Of a stretch of 57,914 bases of DNA, positions 26,299-35,108 are shown one piece after another. Location: NCBI GenBank assembly GCA_039819545.1, contig JBCBRS010000016.1:1-57914 (forward strand), written 5' to 3'. Made by a program: the position numbers and the translations under genes. This stretch comes from CALLPQ01 sp039819545. Its GTDB lineage: Bacteria > Pseudomonadota > Alphaproteobacteria > Caulobacterales > Parvularculaceae. Below the pieces are notes generated by a model. The model did no database searches. It saw nothing but the letters and a program-made list of their open reading frames with translations, and was not told the origin of the DNA. Position 1 is the first letter of the stretch. Each line of letters starts with the position of its first letter.

Positions 26299-27687
26299 AT
26301 GCAACCTTTTCAAAAGGAACAGACAGGTGGAATATTGTCAAAGTTCCTGCACCACGCTGAAAGCCATGGCTTTCGGAAGAAAAGGAAAGATAGATTTATT
26401 CGTTCCGCTGAAGACGGCATAATTCAGGGAATCAATATTCATTTCATGAAGCGCTACGGTGAACTGCACGTAACACCTTCGCTCATGATTCAGCATTACG
26501 AAATCGGTTCTCTGATCTCGGAGGCCCGTTCGGGTCATCTGGTAGTTGAAGATCGTCGTCAACGGGAATACAACGCCACTCTAGATATATCGCCTATTAA
26601 ATTGATTTTGGCACGGCAAAATCAAACCGGAGCAATCTCAAACTACACCATTCCCTCGCTTAACCGTATGGATGAAAAAATCTCGTGCATGCTTTCGGAT
26701 ATAGATGATGTAATGGACAAGTATTTCGACGCTCAAGAAAGCCTTTCGTCCACGATTAGCTATTTTGAGAGCGAAACAAGTGCGGGTGGAACAGCTCACG
26801 ACCTCAAGCTGATGGCGCTTTATTATCACGAAGGGCGGTTTGATGAGCTTAGAAAGTTCGCTGCGTTGATGAATGAAGACAATGCCGCGCCCATAACGCT
26901 CTCAATGAAAGGGTTTTTATTGGCCAAGTTAGGCGACATTTCGCCTGATGAACCAGAAATGGATAAAACCCCTCATAATGATTTGCCCGTTTGGCCATCC
27001 CGTCTAAGTCGTGACGAGCGAAAACGTTTTCGCAACCGAGAAAAACAGTTTCTGGCTGCGCTCAAAGGCAAAGTACGGGGCTCTAGTTGGCGATTTGCGC
27101 GAGGAACCATATTCAAGCAAGAAGGCGATTGGTTCATAAGCAACAGGCCATCTCTGGCTTTTGAAGGCGGCGTCGTCACTAGATGGATTTGCAAGCCGAT
27201 GGCAATCGACGCTCTTTTTTGGGACATTACAGGTCTCCGAGAAAATGAACGAAAACCACTTTCTTTTCGCGATCAGGGGGCTTGGACGGTTAGCCCGCTT
27301 TCCCTGGAGGAATTTATCGCACGAGGGGAAATCGATCTGGACGTTTTGGCAGATGCGATTCTAGCATGGTCTGATAATCGCCGGACAGAATGGCTTCCTC
27401 GTTATTCGATGAGTGCGATGCTCTCGGAACTCGGCGATATTGACAATACGTCTGGTATGCAGCGGACGATTGCTGTCTGTCTTTCAATATTGCTCAAGGA
27501 CTTTGATCAAGCGGAGCGGCTTTGTAATGATCCGGCTCCAGAAAGGGATGCGTTTTCAAAAGACTCAGGCGGTTTCATAACATCAGGTGCTGACGGGCGG
27601 AGCGTAACTTTCTTTGAACAGGCGCGAAATTGGATTTCGCGCAATCGAGCGGCAACTCAAGCAAGCACACCAAGCATTTGTGTCTGA
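26299..27687 (+). CDS. orphan protein of unknown function in AT-richer insert
   Basis: About 462 residues and no family that I recognise with confidence. The first 90 residues (HHAESHGFRKKRKDRFIRS, then GINIHFMKRYGELHV) resemble the layout of DUF4304-like domains, which sense or bind unknown ligands; this is a weak impression. The middle (about 170-215) looks like helical repeat sequence, and PSRLSRDERKRFRNREKQF is strongly basic. No signal peptide or membrane segment is visible. Base and codon use are visibly poorer in G and C than in the neighbours, suggesting transfer. The start is uncertain: ATG 26299 and a TTG near 26335 behind AGGTGG are both possible. Confidence 0.65.
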   Translation: MQPFQKEQTGGILSKFLHHAESHGFRKKRKDRFIRSAEDGIIQGINIHFMKRYGELHVTPSLMIQHYEIGSLISEARSGHLVVEDRRQREYNATLDISPIKLILARQNQTGAISNYTIPSLNRMDEKISCMLSDIDDVMDKYFDAQESLSSTISYFESETSAGGTAHDLKLMALYYHEGRFDELRKFAALMNEDNAAPITLSMKGFLLAKLGDISPDEPEMDKTPHNDLPVWPSRLSRDERKRFRNREKQFLAALKGKVRGSSWRFARGTIFKQEGDWFISNRPSLAFEGGVVTRWICKPMAIDALFWDITGLRENERKPLSFRDQGAWTVSPLSLEEFIARGEIDLDVLADAILAWSDNRRTEWLPRYSMSAMLSELGDIDNTSGMQRTIAVCLSILLKDFDQAERLCNDPAPERDAFSKDSGGFITSGADGRSVTFFEQARNWISRNRAATQASTPSICV

Positions 27688-27890
27688 CAATCCGCACAAC
27701 TTAAACATTCCGGATGCCACTTTCGAATGACCGCCTTTGCCGATCAATCGCCTGATCGACAATTCACCAAACAGAACATTTTTGGCCCGTTTTTGCCGCT
27801 CGAGTATCTCACTTGGAACGGCAATTTCATCGCATAGATCAGCCAATGCTAAATTCTAGAGTTGGAAATTGTCAGAGGTAATGCGCTACA

Positions 27891-28361
27891 TCACCACTGT
27901 AGTGCCATAATCGAAGAAAGTGCGATACAACCAGTTATCAGTCCACGATGCACGCCTCGTATCAAATTTTGTTTGTAAAATATGTTAAACTGGAGCGTTC
28001 GTGCAAAAGCGGTAATAGTCAATAAGGGCATTGCAATTTGTGCGAATAGAAGATTTATGTTCGAAAGTAACTCAAAGACAGGATAAATGATCATTGTAAG
28101 CATCACGATTATTCCTCGCGGCCAGCTTATGAATGCGCTTAGCATCCATTTGATTAAAGCATTGGGACATTCGGCAACTTCGAGTGCTGCGAAAACGCTT
28201 AGGTAAAGCCCACATGGCTCACACTTTGGGGTAAATTCTGAATTACCTGAATGACAGAAAGGTGTTGCGAAACCAACGTGCACAAGAATTTCAGCTGCCA
28301 ACCCTCCAACGAATAATATTGTTAGAAAAAATAACCATGCCCATTTTGCGAACTTTATCAT
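27891..28361 (-). CDS. orphan integral membrane protein
   Basis: About 156 residues, AT-richer than the core genes. An N-terminal hydrophobic helix (WAWLFFLTILFVGGLAAEIL) is followed by a short cysteine-containing loop (FCHSGNSEFTPKCEPCG, three cysteines), then two to three further hydrophobic segments (for example GIIVMLTMIIYPVFELL and LLFAQIAMPLLTITAFA). No family is recognised. It lies in the insert between the orphan 462-residue gene and secA, reading toward the former. No good ribosome-binding site is seen. Confidence 0.6.
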   Translation of the reverse strand: MIKFAKWAWLFFLTILFVGGLAAEILVHVGFATPFCHSGNSEFTPKCEPCGLYLSVFAALEVAECPNALIKWMLSAFISWPRGIIVMLTMIIYPVFELLSNINLLFAQIAMPLLTITAFARTLQFNIFYKQNLIRGVHRGLITGCIALSSIMALQW

Positions 28362-28497
28362 TAGATTTATTACCGATTATTAACACAGAATAAATCGAAT
28401 TCGCCGAAATCCGATCGGTCGTCATGCACACTTCTGGCGAAAAATACCCCTACGATTTCAAACTGGCTCACTCCTAAAAAAACCGGCCTTTACGATC

Positions 28498-31353
28498 CTA
28501 AATCGCGCCGTGGCAGTGCTTGTACTTTTTGCCTGACCCACATGGACACGGTGCATTACGCGAGACCCGGCCCCAGGTTGTGGGATCGTTGGGGTCAATC
28601 TCATCGGCAGTGCGCCGGGCACGGATTGTTCCAACGCCTGCGGATTCAGTTTGACGGCGCGGCCGCGGCATCCCGGCATCGCCAGCCAGGGGATCCGCGC
28701 GGCTTTCCGTCATGGGGATTTCGCGGCGTTCGGGGATTGCCTCTTCAGGTTGACGCACCTGAATGTGGCACAGCATCTTTACAACATCCTTACGCAGATC
28801 ATCCAGCAGGCTTTCAAACAGCGCAAAGCTTTCCGTTTTGAACTCATTGACCGGATCACGTTGGCCATGGCCGCGCAGCCAGACCACCGATTGCAAATGG
28901 TCAAGCTGTTGCAGATGTTCGCGCCAGTTTGTGTCGAGCACGTGGAGGAGGATCGCCTTTTCGATCTGGCGCATTTGGTCAGCGCCAATTTCCTCAACCC
29001 GTTTTTCCATGAGGGCTTTGGTTTCGCGATCAAGCCGCTCGATAATTTCAGTATCGGCAACGCCCTCTTCGGCGGCCCAGTCTTTTACGTCAAACGGCTT
29101 GCCAAAAATCTCCTGCAGCGCTTCGTGCAAGCCTTCAAGATCCCACTGTTCGGCATAGGATTTTGGCGGCACATAGGTGAGCACTGTATCATCGATCAGC
29201 TGCTCGCGCATTTCGTCGATGATGTCATCAACTTCTTCCGATGACATGAAGTCAACGCGCTGCTCAAAAATGGCCTTACGCTGATCATTTTTCACGTCGT
29301 CATATTTGAGGACGTGTTTACGGGTATCGAAGTTGCGTTGTTCAACTTTTTTCTGCGCCGTTTCCACCGCCTTGGTGAACCAGGGGTGTTCAATGGATTC
29401 GTCCGGCTGAATACCAAACCGGTTCAGCATCTTTTCCATGCCGGAGCCAAAGATGCGCATCAGATCGTCTTCAAGGGACAGGAAGAATTTCGTTGTGCCA
29501 GGATCACCCTGGCGCCCGGAGCGCCCGCGCAACTGATTGTCGATCCGCCGGCTTTCGTGCCGTTCGGTCGCCAAAACAAACAGACCACCCGCATCCAGCG
29601 CTTTTTCCTTCAGGTCAGAAACGGTCTTTTCGATCTCGGTACGTTTTCGCGCGATCGTCTCCTCATCATCACCTTCATCAAGCGAGCGCATGAGGCTCAT
29701 ATCCACCGATCCACCCAGTTGAATGTCGGTACCGCGGCCCGCCATATTGGTGGCGATGGTCACCGCGCCAGGCACGCCGGCATTGGAGATAATTTCGGCT
29801 TCCTGTTCGTGATATCGCGCATTCAGAACATTATGGGGAATGGGCTCCTTACGACCGGCCAATTCCTTCAAATACGCCGCATGCTCCAGAATTTCATCAC
29901 GAAGATCAGCTTCCTTGTCTTTAAGCTCACTGGCGCGCGTTTCGAGCGACGACGCGATCTCCTTCATCATCTTTTTATTGCTGAGCAATCCTGAAAGGAG
30001 TTCAGAGTTTTCGATGGAAACCGTCCCCACAAGGACAGGTTGGCCGCGCTTTACGCAATCGGCAATCTGCATGACGATGGCTTTGTATTTTTCCTCCGCC
30101 GTCATGTAGAGTTCATCGTCGAGGTCCTCTCGCGCGATGGGCCGGTTGGTTGGGATTTCAATCACATTCAGGGAATAGATATCCGCGAATTCGGCCTCTT
30201 CGGTCAGCGCCGTGCCGGTCATGCCCGCAAGCTTGCCGTACAGCCGGAAATAGTTCTGAAAGGTAATTGAGGCCAGCGTCTGGTTTTCAGGTTGGATCGT
30301 GGCTTTCTCTTTGGCTTCCACTGCCTGATGCAGGCCATCGGACCAGCGCCGCCCCTCCATCATCCGGCCCGTAAATTCGTCAATGATGGCCACCTTGTCG
30401 CCGCGCACGATGTAATCCTTATCGCGCTGGAACACCTTGTGGGCTTTCAGGGCATTATTGATGTGGTGAACGATGGTGACATTGTTCGCGTCATAAAGGC
30501 TTTCGCCCTGGAGAAAGCCGGTGTCCGCCAGAAGCTGCTCCAGCTTTTCGTTCCCCTCTTCGGTGAGCGCAACCGAGCGGGCTTTTTCATCGATCTCGTA
30601 GTCTTCCTCGGTGAGCTCAGGCATCAGACCGTCGATGGTAATGTAGAGGTCGGACTTATCGTCCGTGGGCCCCGAAATGATCAGCGGTGTCCGCGCCTCA
30701 TCAATCAGGATGGAATCAACCTCATCGACAATGGCGAAATGATGCCCCCGCTGGACCATCTCCTCCAGCGTCGATTTCATATTGTCGCGCAGATAGTCAA
30801 ATCCGAATTCATTGTTGGTGCCATAGGTAATATCGCACGCGTAAGCCTCGCGCCGCTGATTATCGTCGAGCCCATGGACGATACAGCCCGTGGTCATGCC
30901 GAGCTGCGCATAGACCCGGCCCATCCATTCCGCATCGCGGCTGGCAAGGTAATCATTGACGGTAATCACATGGACACCGTTGCCGGTCAGCGCATTGAGA
31001 TAGCAGGCGAGCGTCGCCACGAGGGTCTTGCCCTCGCCGGTTTTCATCTCCGCAATATCCCCCTGGTGCAGGACCATGCCGCCGACCAGTTGCACATCAT
31101 AATGGCGTTGGCCCAGTGCCCGCTTGGCCGCCTCGCGCACAGTGGCGAATGCCTCCGGCAAAAGGGCGTCCAAGGTCTCGCCATCCTGAACGCGTTTCTT
31201 GAACGCGTCGGTCTTGGCGGCAAGCGCCTCGTCACTCAGGTTGGAAAGATCGTCCTCCAACGCATTGATGGCCTCAACCCGTCGCCAGAACGGCTTGAGT
31301 TGCCGGTCGTTGGACGACCCGAAAATCTTTTTGGCTAAACCCATTAGCGCCAT
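28498..31353 (-). CDS. secA: preprotein translocase ATPase SecA
   Basis: Motor of the Sec pathway that drives unfolded preproteins through SecYEG. About 951 residues, slightly longer than typical. NBD1 carries the Walker A MKTGEGKTLVATL and the DEAD-type FAIVDEVDSILIDEARTPL. The preprotein cross-linking domain and the NBD2 helicase motifs (TNMAGRGTDIQLGG, NQLRGRSGRQGDPG) are intact. The C-terminal tail ends with the SecB- and zinc-binding CPCGSGKKYKHCHGAI. ATG 31353 is preceded by AAGGGAUG-like sequence. The gene is divergent from a parvulin-type isomerase, so export motor and periplasmic foldase share an upstream region of 279 bases. Confidence 0.98.
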   Translation of the reverse strand: MALMGLAKKIFGSSNDRQLKPFWRRVEAINALEDDLSNLSDEALAAKTDAFKKRVQDGETLDALLPEAFATVREAAKRALGQRHYDVQLVGGMVLHQGDIAEMKTGEGKTLVATLACYLNALTGNGVHVITVNDYLASRDAEWMGRVYAQLGMTTGCIVHGLDDNQRREAYACDITYGTNNEFGFDYLRDNMKSTLEEMVQRGHHFAIVDEVDSILIDEARTPLIISGPTDDKSDLYITIDGLMPELTEEDYEIDEKARSVALTEEGNEKLEQLLADTGFLQGESLYDANNVTIVHHINNALKAHKVFQRDKDYIVRGDKVAIIDEFTGRMMEGRRWSDGLHQAVEAKEKATIQPENQTLASITFQNYFRLYGKLAGMTGTALTEEAEFADIYSLNVIEIPTNRPIAREDLDDELYMTAEEKYKAIVMQIADCVKRGQPVLVGTVSIENSELLSGLLSNKKMMKEIASSLETRASELKDKEADLRDEILEHAAYLKELAGRKEPIPHNVLNARYHEQEAEIISNAGVPGAVTIATNMAGRGTDIQLGGSVDMSLMRSLDEGDDEETIARKRTEIEKTVSDLKEKALDAGGLFVLATERHESRRIDNQLRGRSGRQGDPGTTKFFLSLEDDLMRIFGSGMEKMLNRFGIQPDESIEHPWFTKAVETAQKKVEQRNFDTRKHVLKYDDVKNDQRKAIFEQRVDFMSSEEVDDIIDEMREQLIDDTVLTYVPPKSYAEQWDLEGLHEALQEIFGKPFDVKDWAAEEGVADTEIIERLDRETKALMEKRVEEIGADQMRQIEKAILLHVLDTNWREHLQQLDHLQSVVWLRGHGQRDPVNEFKTESFALFESLLDDLRKDVVKMLCHIQVRQPEEAIPERREIPMTESRADPLAGDAGMPRPRRQTESAGVGTIRARRTADEIDPNDPTTWGRVSRNAPCPCGSGKKYKHCHGAI

Positions 31354-31632
31354 TGACCATCATCCCTTAAGTCTATTGTCAGGGTTTGCGTATAGTCCCA
31401 TCAGGTCCGGTAATCCCGCAGCGCGTGCGGGGCCTATCGGGGCTTGATTTGACTGGAACGCCGGTAAAAAAACCCGTGAATACAGGCCAATTCCTTGGTG
31501 CAGGAGATAGGGGTCACTCTATACGGTGTCAATGAAACCGCTCATTCTAGCTGACGCCACCACCGGGTGCGCCAAAGCCAGCTTCACGCGCGGGTCGCGG
31601 CCCGGGTGGCGGCGTGCGCGGGGCGTGCAGCG

Positions 31633-33189
31633 ATGACCGACCCCCTTGATACCGAGCCGCCAAATCCACCAGGCGACAAACCGCGTCGACGGTTCAAAGG
31701 TGACCCCGGCGCGCTACCAAAACCGCACGCGGTCTCAACGCTTGACCCAAGACCCACGAACGGCCCATCGGCGCGGCCGCCGGCCCCGTCCCCAGATACT
31801 GACATAAACACTGACATCGATACCCGCACCGACGCCGATGCCGCGCGCACGCCAAAGAAAAAACGACGGGCACGCGCCAAAACCCGTGCCCGCACGGCAA
31901 CGGCGCGCGCAAAGACCGCCCGCCCGAAGCCCAAGGCCAAACACAGTCGAAATCAAAGTCGAAATCAAAGTCGAAATCAAAGTCGACATCGAAGTCGCAC
32001 TCTTCGCGCCAAAAACATATCGCGGCAAAAACCCCTTCGGATTGCGCCCGTCCTTGCGCTACCGGCGGCGTATTTTCTGCCGCTCTGGCATCAGCTGCGC
32101 CAGGTGGGATCGGCCATGGGCACGGTCTGGCGGGGCGCCGAAAGAATTGACAGCGCGCTTTGGCAGGTGCTGCGCGTGGGCTTTGTGAAGCTCGACGGTG
32201 CCGTGCGCTGGCTCGCCGGGCTTATTCTCGGCAGCCTTGCGGGGTTGGCCCGCTGGTTGCCCACCCGCGCGGGGCGCGGCTATTGCGCGTTTTTCGGGGT
32301 GGTGTTGCTTGTCAGCGGTTTATGGATTGCCGATGAAATCAGAGCGTCGGACCTGCGTGCGCTGGGGACGGGTACGACAATGGCGAGCCGTGTGTCGATC
32401 AGTGATCGTGGCAATCCCATCCTTGCGCGCCTTGATGGCGATTACATCCGGCTTGCGGACGTGGAGCGCGCCGCCCGTCTGGCCGGGAGCATCGAGAAAG
32501 AGGCAACCCTGAAAACCGGAACTGAGCAAACCCGCATGCTGCTCAACGACCTTATCGATCAGCGCCTATTGGCCCGGGCTGCAACCGATGCGGGTCTGCA
32601 CCGTGAACCCGCGCTGGAAGGTCAGTTGGACCTTGCCCGCGAGCGGCTCCTTGCCGCCGCGTTTCTGGACCAGCAGATCGCAAAGACAGTCACGCCGCAG
32701 CGGGTTGAACGCCTTTATACCGCGCAAGCCGATGTGACCTCTCTGGGCGAGGAAATCCGTGCCCGCCATATTCTTGTGGAAACCCGCGCCGAAGCCATCG
32801 CCATTATTACCAAAATTGATCGTGGTGCTGATTTTTCAACCCTTGCCCGGTCGCTCTCCCTTGATCGGGGGACGGCCCCCCACGGCGGCGATATGGGAAC
32901 CATTACCCGTGATATGGTCTCCGATGAGTTTGCCCGCATCGCCTTTACCGTGGAAGAGGGCGCGCTCTCCCTGCCGTTCAAGACCGAAGAAGGGTGGAAC
33001 ATCGTTGAGGTTCTGGAAAAGCGCGAAACCGAACCCATCGCCTTTGACGGGGTGCGCGGCGATCTGGAGCGGTTTTTGGAACTACGCACCATTGACCGTA
33101 CACTGACGCAATTACGCGAAACCTATGATGTCACCCTGATCCCCCAGGGCCAACGCCAAACCCGCACCGAGAATTCAGATAGCCAGTGA
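31633..33189 (+). CDS. membrane-anchored parvulin-type peptidyl-prolyl isomerase
   Basis: Foldase of SurA/PpiD/PrsA type. About 518 residues: a highly basic, Arg/Lys/Ala-rich cytoplasmic tail of about 150 residues; hydrophobic segments at about 190-210 and 217-237 (FFGVVLLVSGLWIAD); a periplasmic helical region; then the parvulin domain at about 370-465 (RARHILVETRAEAIAII ... GDMGTITRDMV ... GWNIVEVLE). The tail contains the four-residue repeat SRNQ three times. Anchoring by a basic N-terminal tail is like PpiD but the tail is much longer. ATG 31633 is preferred, though the frame is open further upstream. Divergent from secA, it probably folds exported proteins. Confidence 0.87.
   Translation: MTDPLDTEPPNPPGDKPRRRFKGDPGALPKPHAVSTLDPRPTNGPSARPPAPSPDTDINTDIDTRTDADAARTPKKKRRARAKTRARTATARAKTARPKPKAKHSRNQSRNQSRNQSRHRSRTLRAKNISRQKPLRIAPVLALPAAYFLPLWHQLRQVGSAMGTVWRGAERIDSALWQVLRVGFVKLDGAVRWLAGLILGSLAGLARWLPTRAGRGYCAFFGVVLLVSGLWIADEIRASDLRALGTGTTMASRVSISDRGNPILARLDGDYIRLADVERAARLAGSIEKEATLKTGTEQTRMLLNDLIDQRLLARAATDAGLHREPALEGQLDLARERLLAAAFLDQQIAKTVTPQRVERLYTAQADVTSLGEEIRARHILVETRAEAIAIITKIDRGADFSTLARSLSLDRGTAPHGGDMGTITRDMVSDEFARIAFTVEEGALSLPFKTEEGWNIVEVLEKRETEPIAFDGVRGDLERFLELRTIDRTLTQLRETYDVTLIPQGQRQTRTENSDSQ
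31945..31998 (+). repeat. 12-base tandem repeat encoding SRNQ units
   Basis: Three perfect copies of AGTCGAAATCAA (31945-31980), one diverged copy (31981-31992) and a partial copy lie in the basic tail of the isomerase gene. The period is in frame, so copy-number change would lengthen or shorten the tail by four residues without frameshift. Confidence 0.9.
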
Positions 33190-33270
33190 TCAACAGCATT
33201 TCCAATGAGAGTTAATTAACCAGATCTTTTCACGAGCTTTTAAGAGGTTGGGCGCAAATTGGGCAGAAAG

Positions 33271-33684
33271 ATGGCAAAAACGGTTTATGTGGCAGCGGCC
33301 GCCCTGATCGACCGGGATGGGCGGATATTGCTGGCCCAGCGGCCTGCCGGTAAATCCTATGCTGGCCTCTGGGAATTTCCTGGCGGCAAAGTGATGGAAA
33401 ACGAACGTCCGGGTACGGCACTTACCCGGGAGTTAAAGGAGGAATTGGGTATCGATACAGATCAATCGTGCTTTGCACCCTTCAGCTTCGCCACGGATGA
33501 TTTAGAAGATATTCACATTTTAATCTTATTGTTTTTGTGTCGAAAATGGACGGGAATACCAACGGCTCTAGAACAGCAAACCCTGAAATGGATCGAACCG
33601 GAAACGCTTCATACCTACTCTATGCCACCGCCTGACCGTCCCCTCGCGGCCCAACTGAGAGACCTGTTATGTTTCAATGCGTAA
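33271..33684 (+). CDS. mutT: (deoxy)nucleoside triphosphate pyrophosphohydrolase, MutT type
   Basis: Nudix hydrolase that removes oxidised nucleotides such as 8-oxo-dGTP. About 137 residues. The Nudix box is complete (GGKVMENERPGTALTRELKE followed by ELGI), preceded by the strand LLAQRPAGKSYAGLWEFPGG that marks MutT rather than general Nudix enzymes. An in-frame TTG at 33259 and ATG 33271 are both possible; the latter gives the family N-terminus MAKTVYVAAAALID. Its last 16 bases overlap the pilin start. A perfect palindrome GTTAATTAAC lies at 33211-33220 in its upstream region. Confidence 0.92.
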   Translation: MAKTVYVAAAALIDRDGRILLAQRPAGKSYAGLWEFPGGKVMENERPGTALTRELKEELGIDTDQSCFAPFSFATDDLEDIHILILLFLCRKWTGIPTALEQQTLKWIEPETLHTYSMPPPDRPLAAQLRDLLCFNA

Positions 33685-33857
33685 AAAAATCACTTGCCGA
33701 CTTTGCTCAAAACGAGGAAGGCGCAACCGCTATTGAATATGGTCTTATTGCCGGGCTGATTGCGCTGGTGATTATTGCCTCTGTCTCGGGCGTTGGAAAT
33801 AATATGGAAACGGTCTACAACAATATCGGCGACGCGGTCGAAAACGCCACGGGCTAA
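33669..33857 (+). CDS. Flp-type IVb pilin (single copy, orphan)
   Basis: About 62 residues, standard for Flp pilins. It has the short leader, the prepilin peptidase site NEEG|ATAIEY with the conserved glutamate at +5, and the hydrophobic assembly helix YGLIAGLIALVIIASV. No prepilin peptidase, tad ATPase or secretin genes are nearby, so the assembly machinery must be encoded elsewhere. The start overlaps mutT by 16 bases, implying translational coupling to a DNA-repair gene, an odd partnership. It may be a general Tad-pilus subunit or a pseudopilin. Confidence 0.9.
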   Translation: MFQCVKKSLADFAQNEEGATAIEYGLIAGLIALVIIASVSGVGNNMETVYNNIGDAVENATG

Positions 33858-33872
33858 CCCGCCAACGACACT

Positions 33873-33936
33873 GTGCGCGCAAGACGCGCAACCTTGAACA
33901 CGACGTGCGCGCGAGACACGCAACCGCGAACACGAC
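33873..33936. repeat. two tandem direct repeats of 32 bases
   Basis: Positions 33873-33904 and 33905-33936 match at 28 of 32 bases, starting GTGCGCGC and ending GAACACGAC. They lie between the pilin stop codon and the terminator, in the untranslated 3' region. Confidence 0.85.
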
Positions 33937-33940
33937 AAAA

Positions 33941-33967
33941 CCCCGCACCTGAATGCGGGGTTTTTAT
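33941..33967. terminator. rho-independent terminator, probably bidirectional
   Basis: CCCCGCA (33941-33947) pairs with TGCGGGG (33954-33960) around a six-base loop, with TTTTTAT after it on the plus strand and AAAA before it. It serves the mutT-pilin unit on the plus strand and the rplS end on the minus strand. Confidence 0.9.
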
Positions 33968-33993
33968 TTGGTACCGGGTGTGGGCGGCGGCGC

Positions 33994-34362
33994 TTACTTG
34001 GTGGGGCGCCGGTCCGTCTTTTCCTTAATCCGGGCTGACTTCCCGCGCCGTTCACGCAGGTAATACAACTTCGCGCGGCGCACCTTACCACGGCGCACGA
34101 CCGTAATCGAATCAACCAGCGGGGAGTAAATCGGGAATACCCGCTCAACCCCTTCACCGAAGGAAATTTTGCGGACCGTGAAACTTTCATTCAGGCCACC
34201 ACCCGAGCGAGCAATGCAAACGCCTTCATAAGCCTGGATCCGCTCGCGCTCGCCTTCACGCACTTTTACATTCACGCGGACGGTGTCACCGGCGGCAAAC
34301 GCCGGCACGTCTTTACCGAGGCTCTCCATCTGCTCTTTTTCGAGCTGTTCGATAATATTCAT
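33994..34362 (-). CDS. rplS: 50S ribosomal protein L19
   Basis: Component of the large ribosomal subunit at the 30S-50S interface. About 122 residues. The family core is intact: FAAGDTVRVNVKVREGERER, IQAYEGVCIARSGGGLNES and RRGKVRRAKLYYLRERRGKS. Its ATG overlaps the trmD stop by four bases (ATGA), the standard trmD-rplS coupling. It ends at the terminator at 33941-33967. Confidence 0.98.
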   Translation of the reverse strand: MNIIEQLEKEQMESLGKDVPAFAAGDTVRVNVKVREGERERIQAYEGVCIARSGGGLNESFTVRKISFGEGVERVFPIYSPLVDSITVVRRGKVRRAKLYYLRERRGKSARIKEKTDRRPTK

Positions 34363-35108
34363 GGCTTGGTCTCTCTGTTCTTTTTGGAGCGCGCGATAGG
34401 ACCGTTTTCCGTCTGGTACCTGTCAAAAAGGTCCGGTCGTCGCGTGCGCGTTATTTCTTCTGCCTTTTGATGCCGCCATTCAGCGATCTTTTTATGGTTT
34501 CCTGACTGTAGCACCGCCGGGATCGGCAACCCTTCAAAATCTCGCGGGCGGGTATAGTGTGGATATTCCAAGAGCCCTTGCGTAAAGCTCTCTTCACCCA
34601 GCGACCGGGCGGAGCCTAATACGCCGGGGATCAGCCGAACGCAAGCCTCTACCATCGCCATGGCCGCGATTTCACCGCCCGCCAGAACAAAGTCGCCGAG
34701 CGACACTTCCTCGATGGCACGGGTCTCGAAAAAGCGTTCATCTATCCCTTCAAACCGCCCGCAGACAAAAACCGCACCCGGACCACCCGCAAGATGCTGC
34801 GCCCGGGTTTGGTCAAACGGTTTGCCGCGCGGTGATGGACACAGGACGGGCATGTCGTCGGGGACAGACACGGCATCCAGAACGGCGTCGAGCGCGGCCG
34901 CGAGAATATCTGCACGCATGACCAACCCGGCACCGCCGCCCGCAGGCGTATCATCAACCGAGCCATAACGATTATCCGCATGCTCGCGAATGTCGTGGGT
35001 CGCGAGGGACCAATGGCCGTCGGCAAGCCCGCGCCCAACCACACCAAGACCAAGGGGCCCCGGAAACATGGCGGGATAAAGCGTCAATATCTTTGCGTGC
35101 CAGCCCAT
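34359..35108 (-). CDS. trmD: tRNA (guanine-N1)-methyltransferase
   Basis: SPOUT methyltransferase that makes m1G37 in tRNAs and prevents frameshifting. About 249 residues from ATG 35108 (MGWHAKILTLYPAMFPG). Landmarks are GGGAGLVMRADILAAALDAV, VCGRFEGIDERF, and the SAM-binding trefoil LGDFVLAGGEIAAMAMVEA and LEYPHYTRPRDFEG. The open frame continues upstream to 35186 but the added residues are not conserved. In most proteobacteria rpsP-rimM precede trmD; here dapB lies divergent 114 bases upstream, so rpsP and rimM are elsewhere. Confidence 0.97.
   Translation of the reverse strand: MGWHAKILTLYPAMFPGPLGLGVVGRGLADGHWSLATHDIREHADNRYGSVDDTPAGGGAGLVMRADILAAALDAVLDAVSVPDDMPVLCPSPRGKPFDQTRAQHLAGGPGAVFVCGRFEGIDERFFETRAIEEVSLGDFVLAGGEIAAMAMVEACVRLIPGVLGSARSLGEESFTQGLLEYPHYTRPRDFEGLPIPAVLQSGNHKKIAEWRHQKAEEITRTRRPDLFDRYQTENGPIARSKKNRETKP

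Noticed and set aside
26145..26360. Plus-strand ORF of 71 residues after the thioesterase gene
   Set aside because: It overlaps the start of the orphan gene in another frame, with no recognised content, although GGG precedes its ATG.
27583..27846. Minus-strand ORF of 87 residues after the 462-residue orphan
   Set aside because: It overlaps the end of the orphan gene antisense and shows no domain or ribosome-binding site. A real gene cannot be excluded but is not supported.
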